Shown here: piece after piece, positions 6,481 through 12,997 of the stretch
How the letters are laid out: every line of letters begins with the position of its first letter
Position numbering within the stretch: the stretch's first letter is position 1
Assembly: GCA_005879015.1 (NCBI GenBank)
Contig: VBMC01000041.1
Span: 1 to 13,966, forward strand
Direction of reading: 5' to 3'
Origin: Methanobacteriota archaeon
GTDB taxonomy: Archaea > Thermoplasmatota > Thermoplasmata > RBG-16-68-12
Length of the DNA stretch: 13,966 bases
Made by a program: the position numbers and the translations under genes
The notes under the pieces: generated by a model
Told to the model about the DNA's origin: nothing
Seen by the model: the letters and a program-made list of their open reading frames with translations, nothing else
Databases searched by the model: none

Positions 6481-7194
6481 CTACCGCTTGCCCTCGAGGC
6501 GGCGGATTCGTTTCGTCGCCCGCTGCAGGACGCCCATGAGGGCGTGGAACTCCCAACCGCTCGGGACCGCACGCCCCATCATCCGGCGGAACATGATCCG
6601 CGTTCGGCCAATCTTGTGCGCCGGGTAGTCGGTCGCATCGAGGAGGTCGTCAAAAGCCGAGTGGAGCTTCTCCTTCTCGAGCCCGGACATCGTTCTCGAG
6701 GGCCGCTTGGGCGCCCTTGCGTTGAACAGTTCGTAGAGGAGGACCGTTGCGGCGTGGGAGAGGTTCAGGATCGGGTAGGGTGCTGCGGCCGGGATCGTCA
6801 CGAGCAGGTCGCATCGGAGGAGCTCCTCCTCGAGGAGCCCGAAGTCTTCTCGGCCGAACAGGAGGGCGGTGGTCCCTCGGGCCTCCCCCAACTTGATCGC
6901 AAGATCGCTCGGACGGACCGCGATTCGAGCGAATCGCTTCTCATTGGAGGTGTCGATCCCCGAGGTGCCGACGATGAGGTCGGCGTCCTGGATCGCCGAG
7001 GCCAGGTCCGGGACGACGGTCGCAGACTCCAAGATGTCCGCCCCGTGCATGGCCCTTTGCCGTGCTTCCGGTCCCAAGGCACAGGGGTTCACGAGCACGA
7101 GGTCGTGAACATCGAAGTTTTTCATGGCCCGGGCGACGGCCCCGACGTTGCCCTCGTTTTTCGGCTCAACCAAGACGACCCGGACACCGGGCAC
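6481..7194 (-). CDS. trmJ: TrmJ-like tRNA 2'-O-methyltransferase (SPOUT/TrmH family)
   Basis: SAM-dependent RNA ribose methyltransferase of the SpoU class. The group matches TrmJ, which in archaea methylates the ribose of tRNA position C32. From GTG 7194 it has 237 residues. All three SpoU motifs are visible: motif 1 VEPKNEGNVGAVARAMKNF (9-27) with Asn13/Glu14/Asn16, motif 2 LLFGREDFGLLEEEL (112-126), and motif 3 IPILNLSHAA region (Pro-Ile-Leu-Asn-Leu-Ser-His-Ala-Ala, about 141-149), which form the knotted cofactor site. The Lys/Arg-rich C-terminal helices (about 162-237) fit the TrmJ dimer/tRNA-binding extension. Start choice is difficult. An ATG at 7233 and a TTG at 7248 add 13 and 18 residues (reading ...ISRWIYRPD), whereas relatives usually begin just before VRVVLVEP. 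GTG 7194 sits about 27 bases from an AATATC box at 7219-7224, fitting a leaderless mRNA. It is divergent from truA. Confidence 0.88.
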   Translation of the reverse strand: MPGVRVVLVEPKNEGNVGAVARAMKNFDVHDLVLVNPCALGPEARQRAMHGADILESATVVPDLASAIQDADLIVGTSGIDTSNEKRFARIAVRPSDLAIKLGEARGTTALLFGREDFGLLEEELLRCDLLVTIPAAAPYPILNLSHAATVLLYELFNARAPKRPSRTMSGLEKEKLHSAFDDLLDATDYPAHKIGRTRIMFRRMMGRAVPSGWEFHALMGVLQRATKRIRRLEGKR

Positions 7195-7202
7195 ATCCGG
7201 TC

Positions 7203-7210
7203 GATATATC
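7203..7210 (+). promoter_or_regulatory. TATA box of truA
   Basis: GATATATC, a perfectly symmetric AT-rich element. Its centre (about 7206) is 26 bases upstream of the truA ATG at 7232, so transcription should begin at the A of the start codon (leaderless). It lies inside the proposed trmJ promoter interval (7194-7224). The 26-base distance is seen directly; leaderless initiation is inferred. Confidence 0.65.
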
Positions 7211-7218
7211 CAACGAGA

Positions 7219-7226
7219 GATATTCC
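7219..7226 (-). promoter_or_regulatory. TATA-like box of the trmJ gene
   Basis: On the minus strand this reads GGAATATC. Its centre at about 7222 is 27-28 bases from the GTG at 7194, which supports that codon as the start of a leaderless trmJ transcript. It is a weaker match than the truA box. Promoter and start site are mutually supporting but neither is proven. Confidence 0.45.
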
Positions 7227-7231
7227 TTGGC

Positions 7232-8020
7232 ATGCGGATCGCGCTCAAGATAGCGTATGACGGTCGGTCGTTCTTCGGATATCAGCGTCAGCCAGACCGG
7301 CGAACCGTGGAAGGAGAGTGCATCGCCGCCCTGCGATCGGCGAAGATTATTCGGGACCCGAAAGAAGCGTTCTTCCGCAGCGCGAGTCGAACGGACCGGG
7401 GCGTGAGCGCCGTCGGGAACGTGATTGCCTTCAACACGTCGCTTTCGGCGGGAGCCGCCATCGGCGCCTTCAACGATCGCGTCCGGAACGTCTGGGGGTG
7501 GGCCGCGACCGAGGTGGCCGACTCGTTCCACCCGCGGCACGCCTTGGAAAGGTGGTACCGATACCACCTATTTTCCGATGTGCCGATATCCGCGATGCGC
7601 GATGCCGGCCGACCGTTCGTCGGAATCCATCGAATGGAGTCGTTCACATCCGACCCGGCCCCGGGACCGATGACAATCGATCGGGTTGACGTGGCGCGTG
7701 AGGGTGGAACGCTTCTCGTTGACGTTCGGGCCCGAAGTTTTCGGCGGAGCATGGTCCGACGGATCGTCGCGGCGATGTCGAAGTGCGCTGCAGGCGAGGT
7801 CCCGAAATCCGCGATTCGGAAAGCGCTCCAAGGAACCCGACGAGACTTCGGAATGGCTCCGGCCGAGCCGTTGTTTCTCATGGACGTCCGATATCCATTC
7901 CAGATCGCCGCCATTCTCAAACCCAAGGTGCGCGACGAGTGGCGTTCGATCGAGGACGAAACAGAGCTGCGCGGTCGCCTCATGCGCGCACTCCGTGGGT
8001 CGGTCGCAGACGCTCATTGA
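7232..8020 (+). CDS. truA: tRNA pseudouridine synthase A (TruA)
   Basis: Isomerises uridines at positions 38-40 of the tRNA anticodon arm; no cofactor is needed. 262 residues, a normal length. The N-terminus MRIALKIAYDGRSFFGYQRQ is the classic TruA opening strand and turn. The catalytic aspartate is D55 in SRTDRGVSA (52-60). Later, RYHLFSD (around residue 111) and the VDVRARSFRRSMVRRIV segment (about 163-179) match the conserved core with its Phe-Arg-x-x-Met-Val-Arg signature. The frame is open upstream to 7124, but those 36 residues lie opposite trmJ coding sequence and do not belong to TruA. ATG 7232 is placed 26 bases after the centre of a GATATATC box, so the transcript is probably leaderless. 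Its 5' region is interlocked with the start of trmJ: a single CATG (7231-7234) contains an ATG on each strand. Confidence 0.93.
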   Translation: MRIALKIAYDGRSFFGYQRQPDRRTVEGECIAALRSAKIIRDPKEAFFRSASRTDRGVSAVGNVIAFNTSLSAGAAIGAFNDRVRNVWGWAATEVADSFHPRHALERWYRYHLFSDVPISAMRDAGRPFVGIHRMESFTSDPAPGPMTIDRVDVAREGGTLLVDVRARSFRRSMVRRIVAAMSKCAAGEVPKSAIRKALQGTRRDFGMAPAEPLFLMDVRYPFQIAAILKPKVRDEWRSIEDETELRGRLMRALRGSVADAH

Positions 8021-8110
8021 GCCGTCATCGGAACGAGATTCCACGCTGGCCGCGGATCACGCCAACTGTGCTGGTCATTCCCTCCAGGTAGAACGCGTCT
8101 CGAAACGAAT

Positions 8111-8136
8111 GGGACGCATCCCGAACCGGTCGGGAC
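8111..8136. promoter_or_regulatory. Cluster of short inverted and direct repeats upstream of the binding-protein promoter
   Basis: Two overlapping inverted repeats occur here: GGGA-CGCA-TCCC (8111-8122) and CCCGA-ACCGG-TCGGG (8120-8134). GGGAC also recurs as a direct repeat at 8111 and 8132, spaced 21 bases, or two helical turns. The cluster ends about 15 bases before the TATA box of the ABC binding-protein gene, a place where an archaeal activator or repressor could bind. No specific regulator is suggested, and short GC-rich repeats can arise by chance. Confidence 0.3.
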
Positions 8137-8150
8137 ACGGATTGGAAGAA

Positions 8151-8160
8151 TGTTTTTATA
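8151..8160 (+). promoter_or_regulatory. TATA box for the ABC solute-binding protein gene
   Basis: TGTTTTTATA followed by G is the strongest AT-rich element in the 186-base gap between truA and the binding-protein gene. The TATA centre near 8157 predicts initiation around 8183, leaving a leader of about 24 bases. That leader contains a strong Shine-Dalgarno sequence. The rest of the gap (8021-8110) shows nothing I can support. Confidence 0.65.
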
Positions 8161-8192
8161 GCGTGTATCACCTTCGGCCGAATAGACGTTTA

Positions 8193-8201
8193 GGGGAGGA
8201 G
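8193..8201 (+). promoter_or_regulatory. Strong ribosome-binding site of the ABC solute-binding protein gene
   Basis: GGGGAGGAG ends five bases before ATG 8207 and contains the full GGAGG core. It fixes the start codon of the binding protein. It is the strongest Shine-Dalgarno sequence in the window, in contrast to the probably leaderless truA and PPAT-NTPase genes, and suggests a highly translated product. Confidence 0.75.
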
Positions 8202-8206
8202 CCAAC

Positions 8207-10915
8207 ATGCAACTTGTGTTTTTGCGCTCGCCTGCGATCCGGGTGATAGCGATCACCCTGGCTTTGCTCGGGTCGGGAATGATCTTCCTAGTCGGATCCG
8301 CGGCGGCGCAGACTCAGTCGTCGGAAATCGTGATCGGTCTCCAGAACGACATGACGGACATGAACACCTGGAACCCGGGGACGAACACGGTGTGGAAAAG
8401 TTATATGGTAGGATCGCTCAACTTTGAATCGCTGCTCGGAACCGATCCGGACGGCAATTTGTTCCCATATCTCGCAGATCCCGCGCGCGGGGGAGGCACC
8501 GGCTATTCGGTCCTCGCTACACCAGTCGCGCCGGATGCAGCCACCGTTGACGTATTCATTCGCCCCCTCGTCACATTCACTGATGGACAAGCGATGACCG
8601 CCGCGGACGTGGTCTTCAGCTTCCAGACGCAGGGCTGGGGCACGTCCTCTTCGTTCATCAATGAAGCTCTCTGGTGGGACGCTCCCCGATTTGCCCACTG
8701 GACGGGCGGAGCGGCGAAGTCCCATATTGGCGTCGAGGCGATCGGCACCGATACAGTTCGCTTCCACCTCTCCAAGACGTACGCTCTCTTCTTCGTAGCA
8801 ACCCTGAGCATCCTGATCATGCCGAAGCATATCTGGCTGAATCATATCGACTCCAATCCGCCCCTAAACTTCACAAGCCTCACTCCGATCACGGATGCCG
8901 CAGACCGATCGATCGATTTCGGTTTCGGCGGAACGGCCTCGCAGCTTGATGCGACCATTGGGACGGGACCTTGGAAGACCGTCTCATGGTCGAGGAACCA
9001 GGCAACACAGGTCGTTGTGTCCCCGACGTACTGGGGCAAGGGTCGGGCGGACGCGAGCGTGCTCGTCGGCACGACGAAGTACAACTTCTATCCGGACCAC
9101 CTGCGATCGATTCGCTTCTCCATCTACTCGAGCCTCGACGTGATTAGCCTCGCCCTTCAATCGGGCGAGATCGACACCCTGATCTGGCCCCTCCTTCCGG
9201 GGTTCCTGAGCCAGGTCCATTCGAACCCCTCCATCAGCGTGGAGCAAGTCACGGACAGCGGCATGTTCTACATGGCGTTCAACCTGCGGCGGAAGCCGTG
9301 GAATGATCTGGACCTCCGCACGGCCATCTCGATGGCGATCGACAAGGACTACATCGTGAACGTGCTGATGGGCGGATTGGGAATCAAGGGGACGGTCCCC
9401 CACTCCATCGTGAGGTCGGAGTACATCAACCAGACCGCCAAGCCGCCGGACTTCGACCTGGCGGGAGCACGCGCCCTCCTCGACCGCGTGGGCATCATCG
9501 ACCGGAATGGCGACGGGTTCAGAGACTACAAAGACGGCTCGCCGATCCGGACCGCGATCTTGACTCCGCCGAAGGACTACGACCCGATCCGGGCTGACGC
9601 CGGCATCATGATTTCGAACAACCTGAAGAAGATCGGGCTGAACATCGACGCGGCCCCGGTGACCTTCGACACGATTGTGGCGAAGGCATTCCTCCCGCCC
9701 GTCGACTTTGACATCTACATCCTCGGGTTCAGCTTGGGCGCCCTCCCGGAGGGTTACTTGAAGGATTTCTTCGGCAGCAGCCAGGATGTGAACATCAACC
9801 CCGCCGGGTCCAATTCCGCCGGGTATCACAACGCGGCCGTTGACGCCAAGCTCGAGACGATGCTCGTCACCCTCGACAACAACGCGCGAATCCAGATCGT
9901 GAAGGACATCGTGGGCCAAGTCGTGAAGGACATCCCGTGGAACATCCTCTACTACCGGAAGAACCTGAACGCCTACCGCAACGATCGATGGGTCGGATGG
10001 GTGAACACGCCGCCGCTGCTCTACAACTTCTGGTCGCTGTCGAAGCTGAGCCGACCGGGTGCAACCGGCGTTCAGCTCCCCTCGGGCGCTATCACGGTCT
10101 CGATGACCGCGCCGGAGCGTGCGATCGCAGGTGGGACCGTGACCGTGGACGTATTCGGCTCTCGGGACTTTGCTCCCATTTCGGGTGCCTCCGTATGGCT
10201 GAACCGCACGTACGGAGTGCAGACCGATAGCTCCTCCGCGACGACCGACGTCTCGGGCCATGCACGGTTCTCCTTGGCCGTGCCGTTCATCCAAGGCGAT
10301 TTGAGTCTCAAGGCGACGGTCGTCAAAGGTGCGTCGACGGGAACCACGACGAAGGTCATGCAGATTAGCGTGAAGCTGCCAATCCCCATCGTGAGGTTGG
10401 ACCTGGCGACCACGACCCCGGTCATCGGTGTCGGGGGTACTGCGCAGGTCACCGCTTCAGTCACTGACAGCTCGGGTGGTCCGATCCAGGGCGCGGTTGT
10501 GAAGATTGACACGACGCTTGTGTTCGGCACGATTTCGCCCGCCTCTGGCACGACCGGTGCCAACGGCAAGGTTGTGTTCACGTACAGCGCCCCGGCGAAC
10601 GCGAACGGCTTCCCGAACCAACACTTGCTCGAGGTCCTGAAGGCGAACACGACCTGGGATCAGACGATTGTCACGGACACGCAGAAAGCGTCTCTGTTGC
10701 TCTTCGTCGAAAACGACAACGCGCCGGATTGGCTCACTGCCGACGTAAACGCGTCGAAGCTCGTCCTCAGCACGGCGGTACCGGGTGACTCCACCACGAT
10801 CAGCGTCACCGTGCGAGACTTCGCAGGCTCCCCGCGGCAGGGAGCGAATGTGACAGCCATCCTGCCAGACAGTGAAGCCGGGAGTGCGACAAATGTGACG
10901 GTGTCGCGGGCATGA
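8207..10915 (+). CDS. ABC importer solute-binding protein, family 5 (DppA/OppA type), N-terminal part before an in-frame TGA
   Basis: Extracytoplasmic binding protein of a peptide/nickel-type ABC importer, 902 residues before TGA. Residues 1-35 look like a signal peptide: arginine-containing start, hydrophobic IAITLALLGSGMIFLVG, then SAAAQTQ; no lipobox cysteine is evident. Residues about 36-615 follow the SBP_bac_5 family: VIGLQNDM opening, FESLL then DPDGNLFPYLA, TAADVVFSFQ, AISMAIDKDYIVNVLMGG, the DRNGDGFRDYKDGSP loop and the NILYYRKNLNAY end. Three Ig-like (Big_1-like) modules follow at roughly 625-722, 728-830 and 845 onward, sharing the pattern V-D-S-G-P-GA then T-D-x-G-x-A-F. The third is cut by TGA 10913-10915 just before its last strands. 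The same frame continues to 12880, where the membrane anchor is encoded (next entry). So this is probably the front of one 1,557-codon gene broken by a nonsense change, a sequencing error or a recoded stop. A permease gene follows downstream. Confidence 0.85.
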   Translation: MQLVFLRSPAIRVIAITLALLGSGMIFLVGSAAAQTQSSEIVIGLQNDMTDMNTWNPGTNTVWKSYMVGSLNFESLLGTDPDGNLFPYLADPARGGGTGYSVLATPVAPDAATVDVFIRPLVTFTDGQAMTAADVVFSFQTQGWGTSSSFINEALWWDAPRFAHWTGGAAKSHIGVEAIGTDTVRFHLSKTYALFFVATLSILIMPKHIWLNHIDSNPPLNFTSLTPITDAADRSIDFGFGGTASQLDATIGTGPWKTVSWSRNQATQVVVSPTYWGKGRADASVLVGTTKYNFYPDHLRSIRFSIYSSLDVISLALQSGEIDTLIWPLLPGFLSQVHSNPSISVEQVTDSGMFYMAFNLRRKPWNDLDLRTAISMAIDKDYIVNVLMGGLGIKGTVPHSIVRSEYINQTAKPPDFDLAGARALLDRVGIIDRNGDGFRDYKDGSPIRTAILTPPKDYDPIRADAGIMISNNLKKIGLNIDAAPVTFDTIVAKAFLPPVDFDIYILGFSLGALPEGYLKDFFGSSQDVNINPAGSNSAGYHNAAVDAKLETMLVTLDNNARIQIVKDIVGQVVKDIPWNILYYRKNLNAYRNDRWVGWVNTPPLLYNFWSLSKLSRPGATGVQLPSGAITVSMTAPERAIAGGTVTVDVFGSRDFAPISGASVWLNRTYGVQTDSSSATTDVSGHARFSLAVPFIQGDLSLKATVVKGASTGTTTKVMQISVKLPIPIVRLDLATTTPVIGVGGTAQVTASVTDSSGGPIQGAVVKIDTTLVFGTISPASGTTGANGKVVFTYSAPANANGFPNQHLLEVLKANTTWDQTIVTDTQKASLLLFVENDNAPDWLTADVNASKLVLSTAVPGDSTTISVTVRDFAGSPRQGANVTAILPDSEAGSATNVTVSRA
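10913..10915 (+). other. In-frame TGA interrupting the solute-binding protein
   Basis: Codon 903 of the binding-protein frame is TGA, between Val-Ser-Arg-Ala and Ala-Leu-Thr-Asp-Ala-Ser-Gly. Immediately after it the frame resumes the final strands of the interrupted Ig-like module (LTDASGVAAFTV) and stays open for 654 more codons. TGA serves as a normal terminator for hom, gap, truA and the aminotransferase here, so the genetic code is not reassigned. Confidence 0.9.
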
Positions 10916-10972
10916 GCGCTGACGGACGCGTCGGGAGTCGCAGCCTTCACGGTAACCAAGACCGCGACGGCG

Positions 10973-12880
10973 GTGCGGGGCAACATCCCGATCCGTTTCG
11001 CCGTGGCAGGTACAGCCTATCAGACTTCGGACGTGGCAGGTTTGCTCATTAGCGACGGCGTGACGCCGGGCCACGCCGCGCTGATAGACTTCTCCGATCG
11101 GACCGTCACGTCCTCGCCGGCGCAAATGACCACCGTGACAGCGACCGTCTGGAACCAGCTCGGAGTTCCGGCCGCGGACGGGGCGGTGATTTTCCAAGTC
11201 GCCCCCGGCTCGGTCGGAATGGAGGCCCAGTTCGATTGGGCCTACAACTACACGAGCGGAGCCTACGGCGGCAAGGGACTCGATCTGGCCTATTTCGATT
11301 ACGGAGGGTCGTTCGGACCGTCCTTCCAAAGTTCGGCAGGTCAAGGATCGGGGTATGGCGCGGACAACATGCTGGGTGACGTCGAACTACTCGACCACAC
11401 GGGAATTGACTCCTGCGACAGCACCACCTGGCCGGCCAATTTCCCCGGATACTACTTGCTGAACGCGACGGGGCTGACGCAGCAAATCCAGCCGGTTCCG
11501 AACAAGGGAGATTCGGCGGTCCAAGTTCGTGCCTTCATCGGTAGTACCTCGCCCTCGTCCCGCTTGCGGCTGAACGTCACGCTGTGCGGCGCGAACCCTG
11601 CCTCGTTCTTCGGGTGGAGCGCCTCGTCCCTGCGAGGCGGTCAGTGGGTTCCCGGAATCGATAATGCGGAGTTCGAGATCGACAGCGGAATGGTTGTCCA
11701 GCGAGCCCCGATATTCGCTCTCGGTTCGGAGTCCGTGAGTACTGTAGGGCAGCTCTTCGCGTCCAGCGCGCGGACGCAGACCGTCACGGGAACCTTCTAT
11801 AATCGGAATGGTCCGGCGGCCAATGCTAAGGTGTTCCTGACTCGCGGAGCGGGCACTGCGGCCCGGAACGTGAGGGGCGCTGCCGGTGGGACCATCACGA
11901 CGGACGTGAACGGAACGGTTTCGCAATCTGTGACCGTCCCACTCTTGAGCCTGTCTCAGGCGCACTCCTTTGGCTTCCAGGCTGCGGATCCGCGGTACGC
12001 CTACGGAGGGCGCAACCAGCTTTTCGTGGGCGCCGACCACATGAATCTGGGGTACTTCGCCGGTGCTTATGGCATACCCATCGGACCGGAGTACTACGTG
12101 AACCAGTTCCTGTACGTCTCGCTGGCGAAGATTCCGATGGAATTCGTCCGACCCTACGTGTTCCTTCCGAATCCGCCCCAGGCCTACGCGACCGTCCACG
12201 TCGACAAGATGCTCGTCCCCGAGCAAGGGAGCGCGAACGCGACCGTGACGGTGACGGACAGTTCCGGGGCGCCGGTCGCCAACGCGACCGTCTGGAGCGG
12301 CCCGGTGCAGACGCTGACGGATCCGAATGGCAACGCGACCATTCCGTTCACGGCATCGCTCGGCTCGATTGAGAACCTCGCGGTGGCGCAAACTCCAGCC
12401 GGCTTCGTCGTCCGCGCATGGTACGGGATCGTGGCGTCCCGGCCGGTCCTGTCGTATGGAGCGCTCACGGTGAACCCGGGTAGGGTCGGCGATAAGTCGA
12501 CGATCTCGTTGAGCGTGACGAACACGCTGACTGTCGCAGGTCCCGCAACGGTGACGCTCCTGATCGACGGGGCGGCGGTCGCGTCGAAGGACATCACCAT
12601 CGGTGCGGGTGCATCGCAGACGGTGACCTTCGATCAGGTGTTCACGACCGCGGGCGACCACACGGTAGCCGTCGGCACCCAATCGGCGACGGCCACGATT
12701 GCGGCGCCGCCCGTGCAGGGATTCGTCGAGGCGTACGGCCTCTCCATAGGCCTGCTGGTCGCAGGCCTCGCCGTCGGAGCCGTCGTAGGGATCATCCTGG
12801 CGCGGAGGGGAAAGCCGCCCGCTGCCCAGGCGACGATGGCTGAAGAGGAAATGAAGCCCGGCGAAGGAGACGAGCTCTAG
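10973..12880 (+). CDS. C-terminal part of the solute-binding protein: Ig-like stalk and membrane anchor
   Basis: Same frame as the preceding gene and open from 10916, directly after its TGA. The nominal GTG at 10973 lies mid-domain with no ribosome-binding site or TATA box, so I read this as the rest of the split gene rather than an independent one. In composite numbering it covers residues 904-1557. It completes the third Ig-like module, then gives a fourth (about 960-1000). A non-Ig region of about 200 residues follows, rich in Gly, Tyr and Asp, with two cysteines that could pair. Further modules come next: TGTFYNRNGPAANAKVFLTRG, then VTVTDSSGAPVANATVW with TDPNGNATIPF, and a CARDB-like module (about 1415-1495) beginning LTVNPGRVGDKSTISLSV. 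A single transmembrane helix lies at about 1510-1532 (GLLVAGLAVGAVVGIILA), followed by RRGK and an acidic cytoplasmic tail. Many N-x-S/T sequons suggest glycosylation. The anchor would tether the binding domain outside the membrane. Confidence 0.75.
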   Translation: MRGNIPIRFAVAGTAYQTSDVAGLLISDGVTPGHAALIDFSDRTVTSSPAQMTTVTATVWNQLGVPAADGAVIFQVAPGSVGMEAQFDWAYNYTSGAYGGKGLDLAYFDYGGSFGPSFQSSAGQGSGYGADNMLGDVELLDHTGIDSCDSTTWPANFPGYYLLNATGLTQQIQPVPNKGDSAVQVRAFIGSTSPSSRLRLNVTLCGANPASFFGWSASSLRGGQWVPGIDNAEFEIDSGMVVQRAPIFALGSESVSTVGQLFASSARTQTVTGTFYNRNGPAANAKVFLTRGAGTAARNVRGAAGGTITTDVNGTVSQSVTVPLLSLSQAHSFGFQAADPRYAYGGRNQLFVGADHMNLGYFAGAYGIPIGPEYYVNQFLYVSLAKIPMEFVRPYVFLPNPPQAYATVHVDKMLVPEQGSANATVTVTDSSGAPVANATVWSGPVQTLTDPNGNATIPFTASLGSIENLAVAQTPAGFVVRAWYGIVASRPVLSYGALTVNPGRVGDKSTISLSVTNTLTVAGPATVTLLIDGAAVASKDITIGAGASQTVTFDQVFTTAGDHTVAVGTQSATATIAAPPVQGFVEAYGLSIGLLVAGLAVGAVVGIILARRGKPPAAQATMAEEEMKPGEGDEL

Positions 12881-12892
12881 GACACCGAACAT

Positions 12893-12919
12893 GGACCGGG
12901 CCGCGGAGGGGTCCGGTCC
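12893..12919 (+). terminator. Possible hairpin terminator or attenuator after the binding-protein gene
   Basis: GGACCGG (12893-12899) and CCGGTCC (12913-12919) are perfectly complementary, with a 13-base loop, and are followed by the pyrimidine run TCCTCCTTT. It begins 12 bases after the stop codon at 12878-12880. The site could end transcription fully or partly between the binding protein and the permease, a common way to make more binding protein than membrane subunits. Archaeal terminators usually rely on T-runs more than on hairpins, and this T-run is short. Confidence 0.4.
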
Positions 12920-12973
12920 TCCTTTCACTTCCGAATCCGGCTCCAGATGGGAGCTTGCCTTGCGCTGGGCAAA

Positions 12974-12986
12974 CGTTAATACAAAA
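12974..12986 (+). promoter_or_regulatory. Possible TATA element for the permease gene
   Basis: CGTTAATACAAAA is an AT-rich patch about 20 bases before the permease ATG. Its centre near 12979 predicts initiation around 13005, slightly past ATG 12998 but before the in-frame GTG at 13019. It may therefore indicate a separate promoter and a later start codon, or it may simply be an AT-rich spacer. Confidence 0.3.
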
Positions 12987-12997
12987 GACAGCGTAAC

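Noticed and set aside
10912..10915. ATGA at the binding-protein stop, which looks like a stop/start overlap for translational coupling
   Set aside because: The ATG at 10912 is in a different frame from the 10973-12880 segment and meets a stop after a few dozen codons, so it cannot produce the C-terminal part.
10913..10915. Selenocysteine at the in-frame TGA
   Set aside because: The position is a surface loop of an Ig-like module, with no redox motif or catalytic role expected, and selenocysteine use is confined to a few archaeal lineages. I saw no evidence for a SECIS element, though I could not fold the RNA.
11387..12928. A 513-codon minus-strand open frame opposite the stalk and anchor region
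   Set aside because: Extremely Arg-rich and without structure; it mirrors codon bias of the real plus-strand gene.
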